IMG/VR virus record: IMGVR_UViG_3300011118_000005
Span: 1-64,000 of that record
Length of the DNA stretch: 64,000 nt
Strand: one strand, 5' to 3'
Origin: a virus
Positions 1-6,110 of the stretch are shown here, one piece after another; the first letter of the stretch is position 1, and every line of letters begins with the position of its first letter. The notes under the pieces were generated by a model. The model was not told the origin of the DNA. It searched no databases and saw only the letters and a list, made by a program, of their open reading frames with translations. The translations under genes and the position numbers were made by a program.

Positions 1-87
1 CATGTCTTCCCAGTCGTCGATCTCGACCTCATCACATAGTTCTGAGCCAATGAGTCGCGTTCTAACTGCAAATTTGATTAGTGTCAT
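1..87 (-). CDS. Hypothetical protein, C-terminus cut by window edge
   Basis: The reverse strand carries an open frame from an ATG at 85-87 to the window edge. It encodes 29 visible residues beginning MTLIKFAVRT and ending in an acidic stretch (EVEIDDWEDM). The ATG overlaps the TGA stop of the upstream membrane-protein gene (ATGA), the coupling used throughout this operon. Too little is visible to name it. Confidence 0.5.
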   Translation of the reverse strand, partial: MTLIKFAVRTRLIGSELCDEVEIDDWEDM

Positions 88-470
88 AATAGCTTCCCGA
101 TCTCTTGAATAAGGTAAAGGCGAGGCATGATCCAGGGCTTCATTGCAAGTGGCACAAGGCAAATCGCGGCCAGACCGAAACAAAAAGATGCAAATCCTGC
201 CAAGACAGAGGACGCTACACAATCAAATCGGGTTGCTGATACTGGACTATGTTGACGAGATAACAACCAGAAATAAATAGAAATTATACCAAGAATTAAG
301 GTGACAAGTATTAGGCACAACATGGTCCAAACAGAGCACACCTTTCCGTATGCTATAATCTCTTGTGCCACCAAGGGTGCCTGTTCGATCACAAACCCTT
401 CAGTGGCCTCAATGTACTCCTGTACCTTGTCGAGGCTGGAGATCAGTCTTTTCTGTAGTTCGTCTTTCAT
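84..470 (-). CDS. Small membrane protein, two predicted TM segments
   Basis: A 128-residue protein with a polar, probably helical N-terminal 40 residues, then two hydrophobic segments (about residues 45-68 and 85-108) separated by a short polar loop. No family was recognised. Hairpin membrane proteins of this size in phages include holins, but no endolysin is adjacent, so that role is only a possibility. Its stop overlaps the start of the next gene and its start overlaps the end of the gene before it. Confidence 0.6.
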   Translation of the reverse strand: MKDELQKRLISSLDKVQEYIEATEGFVIEQAPLVAQEIIAYGKVCSVWTMLCLILVTLILGIISIYFWLLSRQHSPVSATRFDCVASSVLAGFASFCFGLAAICLVPLAMKPWIMPRLYLIQEIGKLL

Positions 471-625
471 GATTTCCTCGCATTGATTGCTCTGGCTTGT
501 GCAGCAGCCTTAGCGCGTGTTGCATGGCCACCGCCGTCTACCGGCCCACCGCCGCTGCGGACTAGGCTCCCATCGGACTCCACGACTCTGTACTTCTTAC
601 CTCGTTTTGCTACTGTTGCTGGCAT
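467..625 (-). CDS. Short basic conserved phage-type protein
   Basis: A 52-residue basic protein starting MPATVAKRGKKYRVVE and ending in an Ala/Arg-rich helix (RAKAAAQARAINA). Two ATGs are adjacent. The second is chosen because it lies at proper distance from AAGGAG. Short proteins with this 'K-x-RVVE ... G-G-H ... AKAAAQARAIN' layout recur in phages and prophages with no known function, as far as I recall. Confidence 0.6.
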   Translation of the reverse strand: MPATVAKRGKKYRVVESDGSLVRSGGGPVDGGGHATRAKAAAQARAINARKS

Positions 626-650
626 CATTTCTCCTTGTAGTCTTGACAAT

Positions 651-908
651 TCATGCTAGTTCTCCGATACTTAGGAGATTATCCCAAATCGTATCTGAGT
701 ATTCAACCAGATAGTGCGGAGGATTTATGTCCGTTGACTCCACCTTTTCGCCCATACCACACAGAAAGTCGAAGAGGTCTTTGTTCTGGCAGACAACCCT
801 GTCTTCTATTCTTATATGGCCTTTCCCTTCACAGGCTGCCCAGTAACACTGCCTTACTATATCATAGCTAAGTTCGATTTCGTGCTTTAGTTGTGGGCCA
901 AACATCAT
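651..908 (-). CDS. Hypothetical protein
   Basis: An 85-residue soluble acidic protein with a predicted mixed alpha/beta character. The start has two consecutive ATGs behind GAGGAGAA, so either the first (908) or the second (905) may be used. The ATGA overlap with the upstream gene supports translation. No family was recognised. Confidence 0.55.
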   Translation of the reverse strand: MMFGPQLKHEIELSYDIVRQCYWAACEGKGHIRIEDRVVCQNKDLFDFLCGMGEKVESTDINPPHYLVEYSDTIWDNLLSIGELA

Positions 909-1165
909 TTCTCCTCAATACACTGTTGGTAATATGTCTGTAAGGCAAACATTGATCCAGCCGCCTTATACAATAGGTCTTGTAGATCATCTCTTTCTTC
1001 AGAGCATCCTAGTGCATCCCAGAGAGTAAACCAATTGCATCCAGCAGGGTGCGCCTCTGTTTCCAAGCTGCCTAATGCTTCTATCGCATCTTCAATAATT
1101 TCCTTCTTGTCCGCTCCAGTCTCATACTTGTAAAACTCTCGAATTATTTGTTCAGTTGTTGGCAT
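905..1165 (-). CDS. Hypothetical acidic helical protein
   Basis: An 86-residue protein (MPTTEQIIREFYKYETGADK...) that looks all-helical and acidic. The start at 1165 is preferred over upstream in-frame starts because GGAGGAT lies seven bases before it. It overlaps the preceding gene by 14 bases and the following one by ATGA. No function can be assigned. Confidence 0.55.
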   Translation of the reverse strand: MPTTEQIIREFYKYETGADKKEIIEDAIEALGSLETEAHPAGCNWFTLWDALGCSEERDDLQDLLYKAAGSMFALQTYYQQCIEEK

Positions 1166-1421
1166 CAGAACATCCTCCAAAATCGAACAAAAAATTAAAG
1201 TCAAAGAAGTGGCAGAGGTAATGTTCCTCCCACCCCTTGCCTGTACTCTTCACAATTTGTTCATGCAGATCCAGGTCGTCCCATTGCACCAGGACTTTAC
1301 GGGCGAGGTCATCAGTCAAGTATAGAGTCTCACTGCTCACGTCCATCAACAACCCCCTTTTCATCCAGCGCGATTTTAGGGGGCCACGATATCGGCCTGA
1401 TACGATTGGTATTTTACTCAT
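1152..1421 (-). CDS. Hypothetical protein
   Basis: An 89-residue protein starting MSKIPIVSGRYRG. The start is chosen because it overlaps the 3' end of the upstream gene by eight bases. An in-frame extension to 1469 would overlap that gene more deeply. The C-terminus is rich in Phe and Asp. No domain was recognised. Confidence 0.5.
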   Translation of the reverse strand: MSKIPIVSGRYRGPLKSRWMKRGLLMDVSSETLYLTDDLARKVLVQWDDLDLHEQIVKSTGKGWEEHYLCHFFDFNFLFDFGGCSDANN

Positions 1422-1584
1422 TAGATTTTTCCATGCGTTTAGCAATCTTGGCCCGCTGCTTCTTGGCACCCTCGCCTTTACCGAGGCGACGATCCAGGTC
1501 GGCCAGTTGTTGCTTCGGGCTCAGTTCAGCCCAGGACTCATTTCGCTCCACGGCTTCAGCGCGTTTCTCAGCTTTCGTCCTCAT
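1414..1584 (-). CDS. Short charged helical protein, conserved phage type
   Basis: A 56-residue, strongly charged helical protein (MRTKAEKRAEAVERNESW, then LSPKQQLADLDRRLGKGEGA). The Shine-Dalgarno TTGGAGAT precedes the chosen ATG. The pattern PKQQLADLDRRLGKG...KKQRAK is one I recall in many short phage proteins of unknown role. Confidence 0.6.
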   Translation of the reverse strand: MRTKAEKRAEAVERNESWAELSPKQQLADLDRRLGKGEGAKKQRAKIAKRMEKSNE

Positions 1585-1745
1585 TATAATCTCCAAGGAA
1601 TTTTTGTAGCAGGGCGTTTGATCTTTTTGGTTTTCAGGTAGCGTGCGTTCTTAGGCCGCTTGACCCTCCACAGAAGTTCAGTCATGAATAGTGCCAGTGA
1701 CACCAGTGCTACTGGGAAAAGTAGTGCGTATTGAAAAGTGCTCAT
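1584..1745 (-). CDS. Small single-pass membrane protein
   Basis: A 53-residue product with one hydrophobic segment (about residues 5-25), followed by a strongly basic tail of some 28 residues, so the C-terminus is probably cytoplasmic. AAGGAG lies five bases before the ATG. The stop overlaps the next start by one base. It belongs to a run of tiny membrane-protein genes. Confidence 0.6.
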   Translation of the reverse strand: MSTFQYALLFPVALVSLALFMTELLWRVKRPKNARYLKTKKIKRPATKIPWRL

Positions 1746-1927
1746 CAAAACTCCTTAATGCCACTATAAACAAGCGCTACCATGAACCAGCACAGGAACA
1801 CATAACCACCGAGGCTGCCCCAAAATGCAGCAGTCTGACCAGGAAAAGTTGCCACCGACAACCAAGAAATAAAGTATGGTGCGCCAGCAAAGAGAGCAAC
1901 AATTTGACATGAATTAAATAATCTCAT
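1745..1927 (-). CDS. Small membrane protein, two TM segments
   Basis: A 60-residue hydrophobic protein (MRLFNSCQIVALFAGAPYF...) with two hydrophobic segments around residues 5-27 and 33-55. The start behind GGGAGAT is chosen over an in-frame upstream start. It overlaps neighbours on both sides. No family was recognised. Confidence 0.6.
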   Translation of the reverse strand: MRLFNSCQIVALFAGAPYFISWLSVATFPGQTAAFWGSLGGYVFLCWFMVALVYSGIKEF

Positions 1928-2013
1928 TAGAATCTCCCACCTCCAAAGGCTACCCAACCGCACATGAATCCCAATCCAAGTGCGATAAGGTGAATTAGTA
2001 ACAGTTCGCTCAT
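1927..2013 (-). CDS. 28-residue membrane peptide
   Basis: A tiny gene with a near-perfect ribosome site (GGAGG, six bases, ATG). It encodes one hydrophobic helix (LLLIHLIALGLGFMCGWVAF). Its ATG overlaps the upstream stop (ATGA) and its stop abuts the next gene. The signals make it a credible micro-membrane protein although it is very short. Confidence 0.5.
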   Translation of the reverse strand: MSELLLIHLIALGLGFMCGWVAFGGGRF

Positions 2014-2210
2014 CTCATTCCTCCGAATACTTTATCTATATTGGCTTGGCCTACTAGATACCATAATTTTTTGTAGGCTTCTAAATCGAATACTGAATTG
2101 GGACTATCCATTATCAATTTTGCTTGTTTGTCTAACTCATCCAAGGTATCAAAATTGAAAGTCCATTTCTTTTCCGGGCTCCGCAGTTCCACTGTCTTTT
2201 TCTTTGTCAT
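2010..2210 (-). CDS. Hypothetical protein
   Basis: A 66-residue protein (MTKKKTVELRSPEKKWTFNF...). An N-terminal beta-like part is followed by helices. The ATG overlaps the stop of the 31-residue gene upstream. No family was recognised. Confidence 0.5.
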   Translation of the reverse strand: MTKKKTVELRSPEKKWTFNFDTLDELDKQAKLIMDSPNSVFDLEAYKKLWYLVGQANIDKVFGGMR

Positions 2211-2302
2211 ATTCTAAACACCCACTGCAAGGTTCCATAGCCAAGGAAGGCCACACCGATCCAAAAGGACCAAGACCACAAGTCGTACATAAGATCAATC
2301 AT
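2207..2302 (-). CDS. 31-residue Trp-rich membrane peptide
   Basis: A tiny gene behind AGGAAGAAA, coding for MIDLMYDLWSWSFWIG and onwards, a single aromatic hydrophobic helix. Its TGA overlaps the next ATG. Support comes from the ribosome site and the coupling, not homology. Confidence 0.45.
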   Translation of the reverse strand: MIDLMYDLWSWSFWIGVAFLGYGTLQWVFRI

Positions 2303-2309
2303 TTTCTTC

Positions 2310-2552
2310 CTAGCAATAAAAAAAGTCTGGATTCAAGACTGCCTTACGATGTGGTTTTCCAAAATCACCAAAAATTGGATCAACAAGCTGAGCCTGCCAC
2401 AGTCTATCGATTACTTGATCTATAGTTAGTCCTGTTTTGAAGTAAGGTCTAATCAATTCACGATATTCATTTTTGGTCACAGGAAACCAATCTCTATACT
2501 CATGAAAAATCATGTTTTCAATAGATTGATCTAAATTAGCAAGTGTAATCAT
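2310..2552 (-). CDS. Hypothetical protein with YFKxGL motif
   Basis: An 80-residue protein starting MITLANLDQ behind GGATGGGAT. The stretch RELIRPYFKTGLTIDQVI resembles RKLLRSYFKSGLDKRFF in the product of 2939-3205, suggesting that the two are diverged paralogues. Function unknown. Confidence 0.5.
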   Translation of the reverse strand: MITLANLDQSIENMIFHEYRDWFPVTKNEYRELIRPYFKTGLTIDQVIDRLWQAQLVDPIFGDFGKPHRKAVLNPDFFYC

Positions 2553-2695
2553 TATCCCATCCAATAATAGTGGACTCTTTGACGGTAAATACGGTCTATC
2601 ATGGCCGCCGTCCAACCCAGTACCGACCAAGACAGAAAGGCTGAACCAAACCAAATGCTGTAAGTAAAAATTTCTACGAAAACTGTCGGTATCAT
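2552..2695 (-). CDS. Small membrane protein
   Basis: A 47-residue product (MIPTVFVEIFTYSIWFGSAF...) with one long hydrophobic segment and a basic, Tyr/Trp-rich C-terminus. It is coupled at both ends (ATGA at its start, TAATG-like overlap at its stop). No family was recognised. Confidence 0.5.
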   Translation of the reverse strand: MIPTVFVEIFTYSIWFGSAFLSWSVLGWTAAMIDRIYRQRVHYYWMG

Positions 2696-3150
2696 TCGTG
2701 ACTCTTATCCAATACTATGTCTAATATAAAGAATATCAAAAGTACACAGAGTGCGACCATACAGCACACTATGGTTGCTACAGCTAATGTAATAAACACC
2801 GGGTGCATTGGCTGCTCCTCGGACTCCTCTAGCGCCCATTTGTATGATACAGGTATGTACGATGTTCCCCAATTATGACCAATCGTGAATAGTGTGGCCG
2901 AGAATTGTCCGCTTCTTTCGTCCGTTCGCACCGACCATTTATTTGAGGCAATGCGGGTAACTTCCAGGTCGGAAGTAGTCGTCCAAATCCTTACGTCTTG
3001 GTACCTTGCGGGGAACCGCAGATATGGCATAGAGAAGATCAAAGAATCGCTTGTCGAGCCCGCTTTTGAAGTAACTTCTAAGCAGTTTTCTGTGGGCGTC
3101 AGCGGAGTGGGCTGGTTCGCGGTCAAGGCTAATAATATAATTGTAATCAT
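2692..3150 (-). CDS. Putative surface protein: signal-like N-terminus, C-terminal TM anchor
   Basis: A 152-residue protein with a short hydrophobic N-terminus (MITIILLALTANQ), a beta-rich middle of about 100 residues and one strong C-terminal transmembrane helix (about residues 118-145). This is a type I membrane layout. An internal ATG at 2808 has an excellent GAGGAG site and could give a 38-residue anchor alone. It overlaps another plausible gene (2939-3205) by 212 bases in a different frame. Both protein sequences look genuine, so the extent of this gene is uncertain. Confidence 0.45.
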   Translation of the reverse strand: MITIILLALTANQPTPLTPTENCLEVTSKAGSTSDSLIFSMPYLRFPARYQDVRIWTTTSDLEVTRIASNKWSVRTDERSGQFSATLFTIGHNWGTSYIPVSYKWALEESEEQPMHPVFITLAVATIVCCMVALCVLLIFFILDIVLDKSHE

Positions 3151-3205
3151 TTCTTATTTTTTTCAGATCCTCGAATAGTTTCTTCCGCCTGTCCTCAATC
3201 GACAT
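2939..3205 (-). CDS. Hypothetical protein overlapping the membrane-protein gene
   Basis: An 88-residue basic helical protein (MSIEDRRKKLFEDLKKI...). It contains RKLLRSYFKSGL, similar to part of the 2310-2552 product. The ribosome site is weak. It shares 212 bases with the gene ending at 2692, so either a true out-of-frame overlap exists or one of the two is not expressed. Confidence 0.4.
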   Translation of the reverse strand: MSIEDRRKKLFEDLKKIRNDYNYIISLDREPAHSADAHRKLLRSYFKSGLDKRFFDLLYAISAVPRKVPRRKDLDDYFRPGSYPHCLK

Positions 3206-3212
3206 TTTAGCG

Positions 3213-3395
3213 CTATGGGGTTTGATTGAAACTGGTATCAATGGCATTAGCCGAACTATCGAAACTTCCTGCTGTAGCATACGAAAGCAATTGAATCGAG
3301 AATAGACAAGCTCCGACGATGAGCGATAGCATGACAGCATACTCAACAGTCGTAGGACCATCTTCGCTCGACAAAAAATTCTTGATAAAACGCAT
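3213..3395 (-). CDS. Flp/Fap-type (type IVb) pilin homologue
   Basis: A 60-residue prepilin-like protein. A short basic leader of 13 residues ends in Gly, followed by PTTVEY and a hydrophobic helix (AVMLSLIVGACLFSIQLL). This is the class IVb layout: cleavage after G13, Glu at +5 (E18) and Tyr at +6 (Y19), then the N-terminal alpha-helix of Flp pilins. In bacteria such pilins are matured by a TadV/CpaA-like peptidase and assembled by the Tad machine. No tad genes are near, so host machinery would be needed. TTGGAGTAC precedes the chosen ATG. The closest variants I recall (EDGPTAVEYAVML) are planctomycete. Confidence 0.75.
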   Translation of the reverse strand: MRFIKNFLSSEDGPTTVEYAVMLSLIVGACLFSIQLLSYATAGSFDSSANAIDTSFNQTP

Positions 3396-3419
3396 AGTGT
3401 ACTCCAAGGGTCAAATTTA

Positions 3420-3659
3420 TTATTGATTATCTAAGGAACAGCATATATCCGTTATGCCGGAGTTCAATTCCTCCCTTAAATCTCTTACCTCTTCTGATGC
3501 GCTACCTACGTTATCGGCGAGTCGATTCACCGCCTCAATCAGTGGGTGCAGTAAGGAAGCCACTTCCCCATACTCCAGAGGGGAACTAGGCATGGATAAA
3601 TTCTCCAGGGCTTTTACACCGTTCGTCATCATATCGAAGTCTTGTGCACTCCAAGTCAT
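3420..3659 (-). CDS. Hypothetical protein with C-terminal coiled coil
   Basis: A 79-residue acidic protein. The second half (about residues 35-70) shows heptad-like hydrophobic spacing typical of a coiled coil. AGGAG precedes the ATG. It lies immediately downstream of the tmRNA gene and may share its transcript. No family was recognised. Confidence 0.55.
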   Translation of the reverse strand: MTWSAQDFDMMTNGVKALENLSMPSSPLEYGEVASLLHPLIEAVNRLADNVGSASEEVRDLREELNSGITDICCSLDNQ

Positions 3660-3679
3660 AGTTCTCTCCTAAGTTAAAG

Positions 3680-3996
3680 TGGAGGCGTGGGGAATCGAAC
3701 CCCAGTGCCGTAATCTCTCCATGTGAGCGTCTACAAGTTTGTCTGCTAACCGCAGCGGCTCGGTGGCCACCTTGAGCGGCTTACTTTAAGTTACCTGACA
3801 GCCGCAGTCAGGACCGAGCCACATTGGTGACGGGCATCAGAGGCGTTGTGGCGACCCCTCTGGACCCGGCTGCTAGGCAGCGAGTGCGTAGTTTGCTTCA
3901 GCGCTTGAAGGTTCTGGTCGGCTTTTTAAGTGGCCCGCTGACCAACCACTACTTGCAACTCACACTTTGACAATCCGGTCGATACCAGTCGCCCCC
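3680..3996 (-). ncRNA. ssrA: Transfer-messenger RNA (tmRNA)
   Basis: A one-piece tmRNA of about 317 nt. The 5' end GGGGGCG pairs with CGCCTCC at the 3' end (seven pairs, one G-U), followed by discriminator A. CCA is not encoded. The T-arm CTGGGGTTCGATTCCCC lies just upstream of the 3' end, and a D-loop-like GACTGGTATCGACCGG follows the 5' end. Between them is the tag frame at 3873-3902. tmRNA with SmpB rescues stalled ribosomes and tags the product for proteolysis. No smpB is visible here, so host SmpB is presumably used. Boundaries come from the acceptor stem. Confidence 0.9.
3873..3902 (-). other. tmRNA tag-peptide frame AEANYALAA
   Basis: Within the tmRNA, nine sense codons followed by TAG encode A-E-A-N-Y-A-L-A-A. 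The ALAA end is the degron recognised by ClpXP-type proteases. The resume codon is inferred to be GCT. Upstream in-frame codons exist, so the tag could start slightly earlier. Confidence 0.8.
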
Positions 3997-4003
3997 TCTA
4001 CAG

Positions 4004-4222
4004 TCAGATTAGAAGATGCTCATTGTCCACGTACCGGTCGATACCTTGACCAAGGAACGCCTCACCGTCCGGGTCGGACTTGTTCAGCAGCGCGGCGATG
4101 ACCATAGCATCATACTCATGACACTCCAGTATCGTGAAGGCTCCCCTTGCACTTGAGTACATGACGAAGCTGGTACACTCCGAGCCTCCCTCAGTCTCTA
4201 CATAGTAATGTGGCATAATCAT
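4004..4222 (-). CDS. Hypothetical protein
   Basis: A 72-residue protein (MIMPHYYVETEGGSECTSF...) of predicted alpha/beta type. AGGAG precedes the start, and it is the first gene after the promoter at 4245-4273. It lies directly upstream of tmRNA, which is probably co-transcribed. No family was recognised. Confidence 0.6.
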   Translation of the reverse strand: MIMPHYYVETEGGSECTSFVMYSSARGAFTILECHEYDAMVIAALLNKSDPDGEAFLGQGIDRYVDNEHLLI

Positions 4223-4244
4223 ATAGTTTTTCTCCTGTATCTAT

Positions 4245-4273
4245 ATAGTAGCTTACGGAATCCAAGGAGTCAA
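4245..4273 (-). promoter_or_regulatory. Sigma70-type promoter for 4222 gene and tmRNA
   Basis: Reading leftward: TTGACT (4268-4273), 17 bases, TACTAT (4245-4250). The predicted start near 4238 gives a short leader with AGGAG before the ATG at 4222. tmRNA follows 7 bases after that gene's stop. Confidence 0.7.
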
Positions 4274-4274
4274 G

Positions 4275-4655
4275 TTAATTCCGGTGTAATTGCTGCCAAT
4301 CGCTCTTGAGGATTTCCCAGCTATCGAAGTGCATACGGCCAAATATTTCGGCCAAAGCCTCACAGGCGTCCCTAGCGTACACGACGCACTCGATGCCTTC
4401 TGGCATAGCCTCCATTTTAGTAGGTGGGAACTCTCCCTTGATGGGCCACACTTGCGGCCTGTCTTCATCAGCATCCTTGAAGTAAACTACAAAGGGCCGC
4501 TCATTAACACCGCAACGGTTCATACCGTTCAACTTAAAATTGAGCACCCGGAGACCGGGAGTCTTACCGGTTTGGATGTACCCCATGCCAGACGCGACAC
4601 CCAACACTTCGCCGTCACCGCTCACTACAACATGTACTGTATCGCCAGTATTCAT
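4275..4655 (-). CDS. Hypothetical protein
   Basis: A 126-residue protein. A predicted beta-rich N-terminal half (MNTGDTVHVVVSGDGEVLGVA) is followed by a helical C-terminus. GGAGGAT lies before the ATG, which overlaps the upstream TAA by one base. No recognised domain. Confidence 0.6.
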   Translation of the reverse strand: MNTGDTVHVVVSGDGEVLGVASGMGYIQTGKTPGLRVLNFKLNGMNRCGVNERPFVVYFKDADEDRPQVWPIKGEFPPTKMEAMPEGIECVVYARDACEALAEIFGRMHFDSWEILKSDWQQLHRN

Positions 4656-4978
4656 TACGATCCTCCTAAGATTAGTTCTACGTTGATTGGCTCATCGCAC
4701 AAAGCACACTTCTGGTATGTGGTACCAGTCTCTTCCCAGGTGATGTTGCCCTCCAAGATCGAGCCCGCGAGATAGGCTCCACGAATCCTAGCAGCCCGCC
4801 TTTTCTTCTTGAGGCGGGCCGTCCTACACTTCTTGCCTCCGACACGGTCCTTCCGCGCGACTGCCTTGTCTTGCTGGTGGCGGGTCTTTGGCATCTTGGG
4901 CGGCTTTTGGTCGGTGAACCAACATTCCCTACCAGCGCCATCGGCGATAACCAGGGTCTTGCCTTCTAGGTCGATCAA
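4655..4978 (-). CDS. Basic zinc-ribbon-like protein, TTG start
   Basis: A 107-residue protein with a very basic middle (about residues 35-68, many Lys/Arg) and a C-terminal CALC pair. The start is TTG at 4978, because AAGGAG lies six bases before it and no ATG is suitably placed. The charge suggests nucleic-acid contact. No family was recognised. Confidence 0.5.
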   Translation of the reverse strand: MIDLEGKTLVIADGAGRECWFTDQKPPKMPKTRHQQDKAVARKDRVGGKKCRTARLKKKRRAARIRGAYLAGSILEGNITWEETGTTYQKCALCDEPINVELILGGS

Positions 4979-4988
4979 TGGATTCTCC

Positions 4989-5549
4989 TTAATTCTCAGC
5001 AGTAATCTTGTTTTTTAATGAGTCCGATAAAGGTGTGGTTATAACCTGCTTGTCAATCTCAACGAGTTCACCGTCTATAATGGTTTTCTTGTAGGTAGTC
5101 TCCTGTCGATGCGTAGCGCGGTTGCTAGGCATCCCGTTTGCCATGCTACCAATGTATACTACCTCTCGCCCAGTAACCGCAGCTTCCTGTTTCAGAAGTT
5201 CATTCAGTCTCTCGGCGGCAATCTCCTCAGCGTGCGATTCGTCTTTGGCCCAGAACACACATAAGGCTCCTATATAGTCTCCCCAGCTAAGTTCCTTCCA
5301 CTCGTGCTCCATACAGTCATTGGAGACCCTTTTCAATCGATCTCCGGTCTGGCCATAGGCATTTTTGATCTCATAGGTGTACTGCCACAAGTCCATTGGC
5401 TCAATATCAGGCAACTTCTGATCGAGTCCATGGTCTTCAACGTAATCATAGTTGTAATAATTGCGGAAGGCTTCTGCATCCTCTTCGGTAGAAAACACGC
5501 CTTTGATAGTGTAATCCGAATAGTCGCCATGTGTTACAATGTAAATCAT
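4989..5549 (-). CDS. Conserved phage-type protein with N-terminal DUF7336-like motif
   Basis: A 186-residue acidic protein beginning MIYIVTHGDYSDYTIKGVFS. The 'Y-x-V-x-x-G-x-Y-S-D-Y ... V-F-s-t-e-e-d-A' start matches a small domain common at the N-terminus of phage proteins of unknown role. The remainder is unrecognised. AAGGAAGAA precedes the ATG directly after the stop of the last repeat gene, so it is probably the last gene of that transcript. Confidence 0.6.
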   Translation of the reverse strand: MIYIVTHGDYSDYTIKGVFSTEEDAEAFRNYYNYDYVEDHGLDQKLPDIEPMDLWQYTYEIKNAYGQTGDRLKRVSNDCMEHEWKELSWGDYIGALCVFWAKDESHAEEIAAERLNELLKQEAAVTGREVVYIGSMANGMPSNRATHRQETTYKKTIIDGELVEIDKQVITTPLSDSLKNKITAEN

Positions 5550-5556
5550 TTCTTCC

Positions 5557-5745
5557 TTATCTCCCAGATACAGACCGAGACCCAGACCCAGACCCAGACC
5601 AAGACAAAAACCCAGACCAAGACCAAGACAAAAACCCAGGCCAAGAACAAGGCCAAGAATCAGATCCAGACCTAGATCCAGACCTAAACCGAGACCTAGA
5701 CCTAGACCCAGACCAAGACCGATATTTATATTTTTTGGATTTCAT
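5557..5745 (-). CDS. Ser-Arg/Gly/Trp dipeptide-repeat protein D
   Basis: A 62-residue low-complexity protein: leader MKSKKYKYR, then alternating Ser with Trp, Gly or Arg (SWSGSRSRSRFRS...). The alternation follows from the NGGTCT unit, in which TCT is Ser and TGG/GGG/CGG/AGG give Trp, Gly, Arg, Arg. Its ATG overlaps the stop of copy C (ATGA) with GGAG nearby. It ends just before the ribosome site of the 4989-5549 gene. Predicted disordered and highly basic. RNA or acidic-surface binding is only a guess. Confidence 0.6.
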   Translation of the reverse strand: MKSKKYKYRSWSGSRSRSRFRSGSRSGSDSWPCSWPGFLSWSWSGFLSWSGSGSGSRSVSGR

Positions 5746-5918
5746 CGTTTACTCCAAGACCCAGACCCAGACTGAGACCGAGACCCAGACCAAGAACCAG
5801 CCCACCACCAAGATGGAGACCAAGACCCAGATCGAGACTGAACCACAGACCTGGACCCAGACCAAGACCTAGATAAAAACCTAGATAGAGACCGATATTT
5901 CTGTTTTTTGGATCTCAT
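5742..5918 (-). CDS. Ser-Arg/Gly/Trp dipeptide-repeat protein C
   Basis: A 58-residue protein with the leader MRSKKQKYR. It is followed by the most degenerate of the four repeat domains, which includes a VVQ interruption and a WWW run. The reading frame is still intact and the stop overlaps the start of copy D. The ATG lies a few bases after the stop of copy B. Retention of frame despite decay of the repeat argues for selection on the protein. Confidence 0.55.
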   Translation of the reverse strand: MRSKKQKYRSLSRFLSRSWSGSRSVVQSRSGSWSPSWWWAGSWSGSRSQSGSGSWSKR

Positions 5919-5921
5919 TAT

Positions 5922-6110
5922 TTATGTCCCAGACCGAGACCAAGACCGAGACCAAGACCGAGAACCAGACCGAGACCAAGACCGAGACCAAAACCAAGAC
6001 CAAGACCAAGGCCTGCACCGAGAACAAGGCCCAGACCCAGACCCAGACCGAGACCAAAACCAAGACCAAGACCAAGGCCCAAACCGAAATTTCCGTTTGT
6101 TAGATTTCAT
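5922..6110 (-). CDS. Ser-Arg/Gly/Trp dipeptide-repeat protein B
   Basis: A 62-residue protein with the leader MKSNKRKFR and then a Trp-rich repeat (GPWSWSWFWSRSGSGSG...), broken once by a short Cys-containing stretch. AGGGG precedes the ATG, which lies inside the 3' end of copy A. Same layout as copies C and D. Confidence 0.6.
   Translation of the reverse strand: MKSNKRKFRFGPWSWSWFWSRSGSGSGPCSRCRPWSWSWFWSRSWSRSGSRSWSRSWSRSGT

Noticed and set aside
84-470. Holin
   Set aside because: Two hydrophobic helices fit, but no endolysin or spanin gene is adjacent and no family match was recognised, so it stays unnamed.
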